64,000 nucleotides of DNA from Stenotrophomonas sp. 704A1 (GTDB lineage Bacteria > Pseudomonadota > Gammaproteobacteria > Xanthomonadales > Xanthomonadaceae), in assembly GCF_030549525.1 (NCBI RefSeq), contig NZ_CP130831.1, positions 2,009,501 to 2,073,500 on the forward strand. Direction: 5' to 3'. The notes under the pieces are model-generated. The model searched no databases, was not told the DNA's origin, and saw only the letters and a program-made list of their open reading frames with translations. Positions within the stretch are counted from its first letter, which is position 1. Every line of letters starts with the position of its first letter. Positions 8,617 to 18,775 of this stretch are shown one piece after another. Position numbers and translations under genes: made by a program.

Positions 8617-9696
8617 TCAGCCCAGCAGCGCCAGCACCGCCTGATGGATGGCCAGGCCACCGAACAGCAGCCAGGCGAACAGGATCAGCGCCAGCAGCAG
8701 CGGCTTCAACCCGGCCTGGCGCAGCGCCGAGACGTGCGTGGTCAGCCCCAGCGCGGCCATCGCCATCGCCAGCAGCACCGTATCCAGTTGCACCAGCCCG
8801 GCCTGCAGGCCGGCCGGCAGCAGGTGCAGCGAGTTGAACCCGGCCACCGCCACGAAACCGAAGGCGAACCACGGCACCACGATGCGCGGCCTGCTGCTGT
8901 CAGCGCTGGCCTTGCCGCCACGCGCCAGCCACAGTGACAGCGCGACCAGGAACGGTGCCAGCAGCATCACCCGCACCATCTTGGTGATCACCGCCGTGTC
9001 GGCCGCCGCTTCGTTGACCGCGCGGCCGGCCGCCACCACCTGTGCCACTTCATGCACCGTCGCACCGGTGAACAGGCCGTACTGCCGCGCGTCCATCGCC
9101 AGCCAGCCGTGCGACTGCACCAGTGCATACAGCGCCGGATACAGGAACATCGCCAGCGTGCCGAACACCACCACCGTAGAGACCGCGACGGTGACCTGCG
9201 CCGCGCGGCCACGCACCACCGGTTCGGCGGCCATCACCGCCGCCGCACCGCAGATCGCGCTGCCGGCACCGATCAGCATGGCGGCCTCGCGCTCCATCCG
9301 GAACACACGCATGCCCAGCCAGCAGGCCAGTCCAAAAGTGCTGGCGACCACCAGCGCGTCCATCAGCACGCCGGTGACGCCGACCTGGCCGATGTCCTGG
9401 AAGGTCAGGCGCAGGCCGTACAGCACGATGCCGGCGCGCAGCAGCCAGTGCTTGGAAAAGCCGACGCCGGCCGTGCTGCCCGGTGCCAGCCGCGGGTAGA
9501 AGGTGTTGCCGACCACGATGCCGGCAACGATCGCCACGGTCAGCGCGCTCAGGCCATGTGCCTGCAGCCAGGGCAGCTCGGCCAGGTACAGCGATGCGGC
9601 CGCCACCAGGCCGACCAGCAGCAGGCCGGGCAGGCGCGGCTGCCAGCGCTGGCGCAGGGCGGGCAGGGACCAGGGGGAGAGAGCGGGGGCGTTCAT
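8617..9696 (-). CDS. yeiH: YeiH/UPF0324 family membrane protein (putative sulfate exporter family)
   Basis: Integral inner-membrane protein of 359 residues with about ten hydrophobic segments. Family features are AGIVVGNTF near residue 60, GAGSAICGAAAVMAAEPVV in the middle, TGATVHEVAQVVAAG, and TKMVRVMLLAPFL toward the C-terminus. The substrate is unproven; database naming as sulfate exporter is family-level. The start at 9696 (MNAPALS) is supported by the family N-terminus. It lies divergently, 103 bp from a LysR regulator, the same arrangement as yeiH-yeiE in E. coli, which suggests that this regulator controls it. Confidence 0.87.
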   Translation of the reverse strand: MNAPALSPWSLPALRQRWQPRLPGLLLVGLVAAASLYLAELPWLQAHGLSALTVAIVAGIVVGNTFYPRLAPGSTAGVGFSKHWLLRAGIVLYGLRLTFQDIGQVGVTGVLMDALVVASTFGLACWLGMRVFRMEREAAMLIGAGSAICGAAAVMAAEPVVRGRAAQVTVAVSTVVVFGTLAMFLYPALYALVQSHGWLAMDARQYGLFTGATVHEVAQVVAAGRAVNEAAADTAVITKMVRVMLLAPFLVALSLWLARGGKASADSSRPRIVVPWFAFGFVAVAGFNSLHLLPAGLQAGLVQLDTVLLAMAMAALGLTTHVSALRQAGLKPLLLALILFAWLLFGGLAIHQAVLALLG

Positions 9697-9799
9697 GGCG
9701 GGAGGAGGGCTTGGGGTGACGATGCAAGCCTGCGCCCGTGCACATGACCTGTAAAACGAATAATATGGGTGAAAACTACCTGATAAGCGGGTAATTGCC
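9697..9799. promoter_or_regulatory. Divergent yeiH / LysR promoter region
   Basis: A 103-bp intergenic region, noticeably AT-rich at 9756-9790. It carries facing promoters for yeiH and the LysR gene and is where a LysR operator would lie. No single operator stands out by eye. Confidence 0.55.
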
Positions 9800-10675
9800 A
9801 TGCGCCTGACATTGCGCCAGCTGCAGGTCTTCGTCGCCATCGCCGACCATGGCAGCACCACGGCCGCCGGTCAGGCCATCGCCCTCTCGCAGTCGGCCAG
9901 CAGTGCCGCCCTGCAGGAGCTGGAGGCGCACTTTGGCACCCCACTGTTCGACCGCATCGGTCGCCGGCTGGTCCTCAATGGTCATGGCCGGGCGCTGCTG
10001 GAGCCGGCGCGCGCGCTGCTGGTCAACGCCGCCGACCTGGAGCGCCATCTGGCTGCGGGGGGAGACCTGGCGCAGGGCGCGCCGCTGCGGCTTGTACTGG
10101 CCGCCAGCACCACCATCGGCAACTACCTGCTGCCGCCGCGCATCGCCGAGCTGCTGCGGCGGGCGCCACAGGCCGAGGTCGACCTGCGCATCGACAACAG
10201 CGCCGGCGTGGTCGCCGCCGTGCAGCGGCTGGACGTGGACGCAGGGCTGATCGAAGGCCCGTGCCACGAACGCGGCCTGCAGGTCACGGCCTGGCAGCAG
10301 GACCCGCTGGTGATCGTGGCGGCTGCGGATGAGCCCCCGCGCTGGACGCTGGATGAACTTCGTGGCGCACGCTGGCTGCTGCGTGAGCCCGGTTCGGGCA
10401 CCCGCGAGGCCGTAGAGCAGGCCTTGCTGCCGCACCTGCGCGGATTCGCCCAGACCCTGCAGCTGGGCAATACCGAAGCCATCAAGCAGGCCGCCATCGC
10501 CGGCCTCGGCCTGGCCTGCCTGTCGCGTCATGCGCTGGAAGAGCCGCTGGCCCTGGGCCGCCTGCGCGTGCTCGAGACCCCGCTGCCCGCCCTGCAACGC
10601 ACCCTGTGGCTGGTACGCCACCCGGGCAAGCAATGGCTGCCGGGGTTGCAGGCGTTGTTGGGGGAGGTGGGGTAG
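9800..10675 (+). CDS. LysR-family transcriptional regulator, YeiE-like
   Basis: Regulator of 291 residues. The N-terminal winged helix-turn-helix (RLTLRQLQVFVAIADHGSTT through SSAALQELEAHFGTPLFDR, residues 2-53) is classic LysR, followed by a two-lobed periplasmic-binding-like effector domain. The LREPGSGTREAVEQALLP block and the divergent position next to yeiH point to the YeiE/CysB-like branch. In enterobacteria YeiE responds to sulfite; that role is only inferred here. It likely autoregulates from the shared intergenic region. Confidence 0.88.
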   Translation: MRLTLRQLQVFVAIADHGSTTAAGQAIALSQSASSAALQELEAHFGTPLFDRIGRRLVLNGHGRALLEPARALLVNAADLERHLAAGGDLAQGAPLRLVLAASTTIGNYLLPPRIAELLRRAPQAEVDLRIDNSAGVVAAVQRLDVDAGLIEGPCHERGLQVTAWQQDPLVIVAAADEPPRWTLDELRGARWLLREPGSGTREAVEQALLPHLRGFAQTLQLGNTEAIKQAAIAGLGLACLSRHALEEPLALGRLRVLETPLPALQRTLWLVRHPGKQWLPGLQALLGEVG

Positions 10676-10726
10676 CCCATCCGGTTCCGCGTGGATTCCC
10701 TCCATCGACACTTCCTGCGGCGCTCA

Positions 10727-10769
10727 TCCACGCATGGCGTCGATCTACCGTGTCGACCAGGGTCGACAC
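10727..10769. repeat. Degenerate REP palindromes upstream of uup
   Basis: TCCACGCATGGCGTCGATCTAC (10727-10748, a GTAG-headed element read on the minus strand) abuts the palindrome GTGTCGACC-AG-GGTCGACAC (10750-10769). Both have the REP layout but altered stem sequences. Confidence 0.65.
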
Positions 10770-10883
10770 CCACCCGCGCCGACCCGCCTGCCACCGTAAG
10801 CCGCTTCGGCTGTTGCTTCGGCCGTTGCCTCTGCGGGTGCCGGCTGCAACCCGGCCGACCTCCCCAACCCGTACAATAGCCAC

Positions 10884-12767
<1,884 letters not shown>

Positions 12768-12780
12768 GCGGCCACAAGAG

Positions 12781-13011
12781 GGTAGCGCGGGGCCATGCCC
12801 CGCGAGCGCACAGCGCGGCGCCTTGGCGGTTCCGCCGGGCACGGCCCGGCGCTACCGGGAATGCGTGGCCGCCGCACCGCACATGACCCGGAATGCGGCC
12901 ACCGCACCGCACATGACCCGGAATGCGGTAGCGCGGGGCCATGCCCCGCGAGCGCGCAGCGCGGCGCCTTGGCTGTTCCGCCGGGCACGGCCCGGCGCTA
13001 CCGGGAATGCA
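12781..13011. repeat. Duplicated REP cluster with an internal 30-bp tandem repeat
   Basis: Two nearly identical 85-bp units (12781-12865 and 12927-13011) each contain GTAGCGCGGGGCCATGCCCCGCG, a GCGCAGCGC-rich joint and CCGGGCACGGCCCGGCGCTACC, a complete back-to-back REP pair. Between them lies a tandem duplication of a 30-bp unit (12871-12900 and 12901-12930) that differs only at its ends. The cluster fills the gap between uup and the convergent cytochrome gene. Confidence 0.9.
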
Positions 13012-13033
13012 AGGGCGCCCGTGCGCCCTGATC

Positions 13034-13495
13034 CTATTTGACCCCGTGCAGATCCCGCAGCTGGCTCGGCCGGCTGCCGAAGTACGCGGCGAGATCGGCG
13101 ATGTCCTGGTCGCTCAGGTCCGTCGCCTGCGGTGTCATCAACGCATGCTGGCGGTCGCCTGCCCGGTATGCCTGCAGCGCGTGCGCCAGGTAGTCGCCAT
13201 ACTGGCCGCCCAGCTTGGGGTAGGTCGGGTCGATCGGCGCGTTGCCGTCGGCACCGTGGCAATCGATGCAGCTCTGGTTGGTCGCCTTGCCCTTCACCTT
13301 GGCCCGCGCTTCACCGGCGGCCTCGCGGCCCGGCGGCAGGCCGGCCGAGGAAGAAGAGCCGTGTTCACCACTGGCGTGACCGGGGTCGCCGGCTGATTTT
13401 TCACTGCTTTCCACCTGCGATTGCGAGCAGGCCGCCAGCAGCAGGGCAACGGACAGGGCGATGGCATGACGCAGTGGATGCGCGGCTTTCGACAT
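13034..13495 (-). CDS. Small c-type cytochrome, predicted lipoprotein
   Basis: Protein of 153 residues with a lipoprotein signal peptide (lipobox LAAC, Cys23) and one covalent haem site CIDCH (76-80), so it is periplasmic and membrane-anchored. After the haem motif come PKLGGQYGDYLAHALQAYRAG and LSDQDIADLAAYFGS, typical of class I c553/c4-type cytochromes, with a Met in HALMTP as the likely sixth ligand. A 50-residue Ser/Glu/Gly-rich linker separates anchor and haem domain. It lies 9 bp downstream of a second cytochrome gene on the same strand. The redox partner is unknown. Confidence 0.88.
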   Translation of the reverse strand: MSKAAHPLRHAIALSVALLLAACSQSQVESSEKSAGDPGHASGEHGSSSSAGLPPGREAAGEARAKVKGKATNQSCIDCHGADGNAPIDPTYPKLGGQYGDYLAHALQAYRAGDRQHALMTPQATDLSDQDIADLAAYFGSRPSQLRDLHGVK

Positions 13496-13504
13496 GGGCG
13501 GGCC

Positions 13505-13903
13505 TTACTTGACGGTGGACAGGTAAACAGCGAGATCGGCGATCTCCTGTTCGCTGAAACTCATCGACTGCGCCTGCATCGTCGGATGCCGGCGCTTGCC
13601 CTGCCGATACTCGGTCAGGGCCTGGGTCAGGTACTGCTGGCTCTGGCCACCGATCTTCGGTACCCGGTAACTGGGGTAGGCGTTCTTGTAACCGGTGATG
13701 CCGTGGCAGCCCTGGCAGGTGTAGGCCAGGACCCGGCCATTGTCGAAACTGCCGGCGGGCGCGGCGGGCGCGGCGGGCGCCGGCGTCGCGGCAGGAGCCG
13801 GGGCCGGTGCGGGTGCTGCAGGAGCGGGAGCGGGCTGTGCGGCGGCCCCAAAGGGCAGGAGGACGGCCAGAGCGAGACAAGCGGCGAGCGGCTGCGGGCG
13901 CAT
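13505..13903 (-). CDS. Small c-type cytochrome, periplasmic
   Basis: Protein of 132 residues with an N-terminal signal sequence (MRPQPLAACLALAVLLP...AAAQ) and one haem site CQGCH (63-67). A 28-residue Pro/Ala repeat linker (about 23-50) joins the signal region to the haem domain. The domain shares PKIGGQSQQYLTQALTEYRQGKR and FSEQEIADLAVYLST with its neighbour, so the pair looks like an old tandem duplication. The start at 13903 was chosen because it begins the signal peptide; the upstream ATG at 13981 would bury it. It is the first gene of the two-cytochrome operon. Confidence 0.87.
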   Translation of the reverse strand: MRPQPLAACLALAVLLPFGAAAQPAPAPAAPAPAPAPAATPAPAAPAAPAGSFDNGRVLAYTCQGCHGITGYKNAYPSYRVPKIGGQSQQYLTQALTEYRQGKRRHPTMQAQSMSFSEQEIADLAVYLSTVK

Positions 13904-14108
13904 GGTGTCGTTTCCGGGGATTCGGGTCTGGTCGTTCCGGCGTGGGGTACGGAACGACCCGAGTATAGCCCCAGGTTTCATCTAGCTGAAATGGGGGTGG
14001 TCCGACCGGCGGCGTGAAGACACCATGACCTTTGGGATATGGTGTTGCCGTGAAGTGGTGCATTACTTTGCTACCACACCTGCCCACGCATCCTCCAGGG
14101 ATCTGACG

Positions 14109-15260
14109 ATGTCGCACCATACCTTCCTGCCCGGCCGTCGCAGCGGACTCTGCGCTGCCGCGTTGCTGCTCTCCACGTCCGTGCTGCTGAGCGGCTGCGC
14201 CGCCGGCCCCAACAACGAGGCCAAGGCCGCCGAGACCAAGGACGAGAAGAAGGTCGACGCCGTACCGGTGGAAGTGGCGGTGGCCACCCATCGCGCGGTG
14301 GCGGCCAGCTACACCGGCACCGCCGCGCTGGAACCGCGTGCCGAATCGCAGGTGGTGGCCAAGACCTCGGGCGTGGCGCTGGCGGTGCTGGTCGAAGAGG
14401 GCCAGCGGGTCAGTGCCGGGCAGCCGCTGGTGCGGCTGGACCCGGACCGCGCGCGTCTGGCGGTGGCACAGAGCGAAGCGCAGATGCGCAAGCTGGAGAA
14501 CAACTACCAGCGTGCGCAGAAGCTGGTGGGCCAGCAGATGGTCAGCGCCGCCGATGTCGACCAGCTGCGTTACGACCTGGAGAACATGCGCGCACAGTAC
14601 CGCCTGGCGACGCTGGAGCTGTCCTACACCACGGTGGTCGCACCGATCTCCGGGGTGATCGCCTCGCGGTCGATCAAGACCGGCAATTTCGTGCAGATCA
14701 ACACGCCGATCTTCCGCATCGTCGACAACTCGCGCCTGGAGGCCACGCTCAACGTGCCCGAACGCGAGCTGGCCACGCTGCGGGCGGGCCAGCCGGTGAC
14801 CCTGTCGGCTGATGCGCTGCCGGGCCAGAGCTTCACCGGCACCGTCGACCGCATCGCACCGGTGGTGGATTCGGGCAGCGGCACGTTCCGTGTCGTCAGT
14901 GCCTTCGACGGCGCCGCGCAGGCGCTGCAGCCGGGCATGTTCGGGCGCATCCGCATCGATTACGACCAGCGCGCCGACGCGCTGGTGGTGCCACGCCTGG
15001 CGCTGCTGGACGACGGCGAGCCGGCCGTGTTCCGCGTGCGCGAAGGCAAGGTGGCGCGCGTGCCGGTCAAGCTCGGCTACGCCGAGGGACCGTGGGTGGA
15101 AATCCGCGAGGGCCTGGCGGCCGGCGATCAGATCGTCACCGCCGGCAAGGTCGCGCTGCGTGATGGCACTGCGGTGCAGGTGATCGCCGATCCGAAGGCC
15201 AAGGCGAAGACGGTCGCAGCGGCCGCCAAGCCGGCAGACAAGGCCGGGAGCAAGCAATGA
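14109..15260 (+). CDS. RND efflux periplasmic adaptor (membrane fusion lipoprotein)
   Basis: Adaptor of 383 residues linking an RND pump to an outer-membrane channel. It has a lipoprotein signal (LLSGC, Cys30), a lipoyl/barrel-sandwich half-motif around VVAKTSGVALAVLVEEGQRVSAGQPLVRLD, a helical hairpin (about 120-165), the second lipoyl half TVVAPISGVIASRSIKTGNFV, a beta-barrel and a C-terminal membrane-proximal domain. The C-terminus is Lys/Ala-rich. It is the first gene of a three-gene operon; its stop overlaps the next start by 4 bp. No outer-membrane channel or regulator gene is adjacent, so a shared TolC-type channel is likely. Confidence 0.92.
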   Translation: MSHHTFLPGRRSGLCAAALLLSTSVLLSGCAAGPNNEAKAAETKDEKKVDAVPVEVAVATHRAVAASYTGTAALEPRAESQVVAKTSGVALAVLVEEGQRVSAGQPLVRLDPDRARLAVAQSEAQMRKLENNYQRAQKLVGQQMVSAADVDQLRYDLENMRAQYRLATLELSYTTVVAPISGVIASRSIKTGNFVQINTPIFRIVDNSRLEATLNVPERELATLRAGQPVTLSADALPGQSFTGTVDRIAPVVDSGSGTFRVVSAFDGAAQALQPGMFGRIRIDYDQRADALVVPRLALLDDGEPAVFRVREGKVARVPVKLGYAEGPWVEIREGLAAGDQIVTAGKVALRDGTAVQVIADPKAKAKTVAAAAKPADKAGSKQ

Positions 15261-18200
15261 CCGCCCCGGGCCACGACCACGGTGCCTCGCCGGCGAGCGA
15301 CGGCGCCGCAGCCGGCATGCGCGGGGGCCTGGTGGAGTTCGCGACCCGCCGCCGCGTGACCATCGCCATGTGCACGGTCACCCTGCTGCTGTTCGGCGTG
15401 ATCGCACTGGGCAATCTCAAGGTCAATCTGCTGCCGGACCTGAGCTACCCGACGCTGACCGTGCGCACCGAGTACACCGGTGCGGCACCCACCGAAATCG
15501 AAACCCTGATCACCCAGCCGGTCGAAGAGGCCGTGGGCGTGGTCAAGAACCTGCGCAAGCTGAAGTCGGTGTCGCGCACCGGGCAGAGCGACGTCGTGCT
15601 CGAGTTCGCGTGGGGCACCAACATGGACCAGGCCAGCCTGGAAGTGCGCGACAAGATGGAGGCCCTGAACCTGCCCCTGGAAGCCAAGGCCCCGGTGCTG
15701 CTGCGCTTCAATCCGTCCACCGAGCCGATCATGCGGCTGGTGCTGTCGACCAAGGCGGCGCCGGCCACCGACGAGGAAGCAATCCGCGAACTGACCGGCC
15801 TGCGCCGCTATGCCGACGAAGACCTGAAGAAAAAGTTGGAGCCGGTCACCGGCGTTGCGGCGGTCAAGGTCGGCGGTGGTCTGGAAGACGAAATCCAGGT
15901 CGACATCGACCAGCAGAAGCTGGCCCAGCTCAACCTGCCGATCGACACGGTCATCAAGCGGTTGAAGGAAGAGAACATCAACATTTCCGGTGGGCGCCTG
16001 GAGGAGGGCTCGCAGCGCTTCCTGGTGCGCACCGTCAACCAGTTCGCCGATCTGGAAGAGATCCGCAACCTGCTGGTCACCACCCAGTCCGCCAATGGCA
16101 GCGCGGCCGACTCGGCGCTGCAGCAGATGTTCAACATCGCTGCCTCGACCGGTTCGGCAGCGGCGGTTGCTGCGGCGTCGGCCGCACAGAGCGCATCGGC
16201 AAGCGGTGGCTCCAGCGTGGTCGCCAATGGCGTGCCGGTGCGGTTGAAGGACGTGGCCAGCGTGCGCCAGGGCTACAAGGAACGCGAAGCGGTGATCCGC
16301 CTGGGCGGCAGGGAATCGGTCGAACTGGCGATCTACAAGGAAGGCGATGCCAACACCGTTGCCACCGCCGATGCGCTGCGCAAGCGCCTGGAGCAGATCA
16401 AGGCGACCTTCCCGGCCGATGCCGAACTGACCACCATCGAAGACCAGTCACGCTTCATCGAGCACGCCATCGCTGACGTCAAGAAGGACGCGGTGATCGG
16501 CGGTCTGCTGGCGATCCTGATCATCTTCCTGTTCCTGCGCGATGGCTGGAGCACGTTCGTGATCAGCCTGTCGCTGCCGGTCTCGATCATCGCCACGTTC
16601 TTCTTCATGGGGCAGCTCGGCCTCAGTCTGAACGTGATGTCGCTGGGCGGCCTGGCGCTCGCCACCGGCCTGGTGGTGGACGATTCGATCGTGGTGCTGG
16701 AAAGCATCGCCAAGGCGCGTGAGCGCGGCCTGGGCATCCTGCAGGCGGCCATCGCCGGGACCCGGGAAGTGAGCATGGCGGTGGTCGCCTCGACCCTGAC
16801 CACCATCGCCGTATTCCTGCCGCTGGTGTTCGTCGACGGCATCGCCGGGCAGTTGTTCCGCGACCAGGCCCTGACCGTGGCGATCGCCATCGCGATCTCG
16901 CTGCTGGTGTCGATGACCCTGATTCCGATGCTGAGCTCGCTGAAGGGACGGCCGCCGCTGGCCTTCCCGGAAGAAGCCGCCGCCGGACCGTGGCAGCCGC
17001 AGAGCCGCTGGCAGAAGCCGGTCGCGCTGGGCCGCCGTGGCGTCGTCGCCACCGCGCGCTGGAGCTTCTTTGCCCTGGCCTGGCTGGTGGTGCGCGTATG
17101 GCGCGGTGTGGTGGCCGTGGTCGGCCCGGTGATGCGCAAGGCCAGCGACATCGCGATGAAGCCCTATGCAGGTGCCGAGCGCGGCTACCTGCGGCTGCTG
17201 CCCAGCGCACTGGCCCATCCGGGCAAGGTGCTGGGCCTGGCCGCGCTGGCCTTCGCGGCCACCATGGCGATGGTGCCGATGCTCGGTGCCGACCTGATCC
17301 CGCAGCTGGCGCAGGACCGTTTCGAGATGACGGTGAAGCTGCCGGCCGGCACCCCGCTGAAGCAGACCGATGCGCTGGTGCGCGAGCTGCAGCTGGCCCA
17401 TGGCAACGGCGAAGGCGTGGCCTCGCTGTACGGGGTCAGTGGCAGTGGTACGCGGCTGGATGCCAGCCCGACCGAGAGCGGCGAGAACATCGGCAAACTG
17501 ACCGTGGTGATGGAAGGCGGCGGCAGCCCGCAGACCGAGGCGGAGATCACCGAGCGCCTGCGCGACACCATGGGCCAGCATCCCGGCGCGCAGGTGGACT
17601 TCGCACGGCCGGCATTGTTCAGCTTCTCCACGCCGCTGGAGATCGAACTGCGCGGGCAGGACATGGCGACCCTGGAAGTGGCCGGCCAGCGTCTGGCGGC
17701 GCTGCTGCGCGGCAATGCGCACTACGCCGATGTGAAGTCGACGGTCGAAGAAGGCTTCCCGGAAATCCAGATCCGCTTCGACCAGGAACGCGCCGGCGCG
17801 CTGGGCCTGACCACCCGCCAGATCGCCGATGTGGTGGTGAAGAAGGTGCGTGGCGATGTCGCCACCCGCTACAGCTTCCGCGACCGCAAGATCGACGTGC
17901 TGGTGCGCGCCCAGGAAGGCGACCGCGCCAGCGTGGAAAACATCCGACGGCTGATCGTCAATCCGGGCAGCACCCGTCCGGTCACCCTGGACGCAGTTGC
18001 CGACGTGGTGGCGACAACGGGCCCGAGCGAGATCCACCGTGCCGACCAGACCCGGGTGGCGGTGGTCTCGGCCAACCTGCGCGACATCGATCTGGGCGCG
18101 GCCATGCGCGAGGTGCAGCAGATGGTGTCCGAACAGCCGCTGGGCGCCGGCGTGGGCCTGCACATCGGCGGCCAGGGCGAGGAGCTGGCGCAGGCCGCGA

Positions 18201-18775
18201 CGTCGCTGATCTTCGCCTTCGGCCTGGCGATCTTCCTGGTCTATCTGGTGATGGCTTCGCAGTTCGAGTCGCTGCTGCACCCGTTCGTGATCCTGTTCAC
18301 CATCCCGCTGGCGCTGGTTGGCGCGATCCTGGCACTGATGCTGACCGGCAAGCCCATTTCGGTGGTGGTGTTCATCGGCCTGATCCTGCTGGTGGGCCTG
18401 GTCACCAAGAACGCGATCATCCTGATCGACAAGGTCAACCAGCTGCGCGAAGCCGGCGTGGCCAAGCATGAGGCGCTGGTAGAGGGCGCGCGCTCGCGCC
18501 TGCGGCCGATCATCATGACCACGCTGTGCACGCTGTTCGGTTTCCTGCCGCTGGCGGTGGCGATGGGCGAGGGTGCCGAGGTGCGCGCACCGATGGCGAT
18601 CACCGTGATCGGCGGCCTGCTGGTGTCGACCCTGTTGACCCTGCTGGTGATCCCGGTGGTGTATGACCTGATGGATCGCCGCGGCGATGCCTATTACCGC
18701 GAACGCGGCCGCAAGCACGCCGGTGAGGGCGAGCCGCGCACCGGCAGTGCCGCCGGTGCGGAGGAACCGGCATGA
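15257..18775 (+). CDS. RND efflux permease subunit, first of two (long form)
   Basis: Inner-membrane proton/substrate antiporter of 1172 residues, about 130 longer than a usual AcrB-type pump. TM4 carries the proton-relay pair VVDDSIVV (Asp475, Asp476) and TM10 carries the matching Lys in TKNAI (Lys1051), so proton coupling looks intact. The extra length comes from an Ala/Ser-rich insert at about 277-322 in the porter region and a longer segment after TM6 at about 560-660. That segment includes an additional hydrophobic stretch (about 601-624). Overlaps of 4 bp on both sides place it firmly in the operon. The single adaptor plus two unlike pumps recalls MdtABC and MuxABC. Whether it corresponds to a named S. 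maltophilia Sme pump cannot be decided from sequence. Confidence 0.93.
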   Translation: MTAPGHDHGASPASDGAAAGMRGGLVEFATRRRVTIAMCTVTLLLFGVIALGNLKVNLLPDLSYPTLTVRTEYTGAAPTEIETLITQPVEEAVGVVKNLRKLKSVSRTGQSDVVLEFAWGTNMDQASLEVRDKMEALNLPLEAKAPVLLRFNPSTEPIMRLVLSTKAAPATDEEAIRELTGLRRYADEDLKKKLEPVTGVAAVKVGGGLEDEIQVDIDQQKLAQLNLPIDTVIKRLKEENINISGGRLEEGSQRFLVRTVNQFADLEEIRNLLVTTQSANGSAADSALQQMFNIAASTGSAAAVAAASAAQSASASGGSSVVANGVPVRLKDVASVRQGYKEREAVIRLGGRESVELAIYKEGDANTVATADALRKRLEQIKATFPADAELTTIEDQSRFIEHAIADVKKDAVIGGLLAILIIFLFLRDGWSTFVISLSLPVSIIATFFFMGQLGLSLNVMSLGGLALATGLVVDDSIVVLESIAKARERGLGILQAAIAGTREVSMAVVASTLTTIAVFLPLVFVDGIAGQLFRDQALTVAIAIAISLLVSMTLIPMLSSLKGRPPLAFPEEAAAGPWQPQSRWQKPVALGRRGVVATARWSFFALAWLVVRVWRGVVAVVGPVMRKASDIAMKPYAGAERGYLRLLPSALAHPGKVLGLAALAFAATMAMVPMLGADLIPQLAQDRFEMTVKLPAGTPLKQTDALVRELQLAHGNGEGVASLYGVSGSGTRLDASPTESGENIGKLTVVMEGGGSPQTEAEITERLRDTMGQHPGAQVDFARPALFSFSTPLEIELRGQDMATLEVAGQRLAALLRGNAHYADVKSTVEEGFPEIQIRFDQERAGALGLTTRQIADVVVKKVRGDVATRYSFRDRKIDVLVRAQEGDRASVENIRRLIVNPGSTRPVTLDAVADVVATTGPSEIHRADQTRVAVVSANLRDIDLGAAMREVQQMVSEQPLGAGVGLHIGGQGEELAQAATSLIFAFGLAIFLVYLVMASQFESLLHPFVILFTIPLALVGAILALMLTGKPISVVVFIGLILLVGLVTKNAIILIDKVNQLREAGVAKHEALVEGARSRLRPIIMTTLCTLFGFLPLAVAMGEGAEVRAPMAITVIGGLLVSTLLTLLVIPVVYDLMDRRGDAYYRERGRKHAGEGEPRTGSAAGAEEPA

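Noticed and set aside
16448..18718. Long minus-strand frame opposite the first RND pump gene
   Set aside because: The translation is a His/Gln/Arg-rich shadow without recognisable motifs, while the plus strand encodes an unmistakable RND pump.
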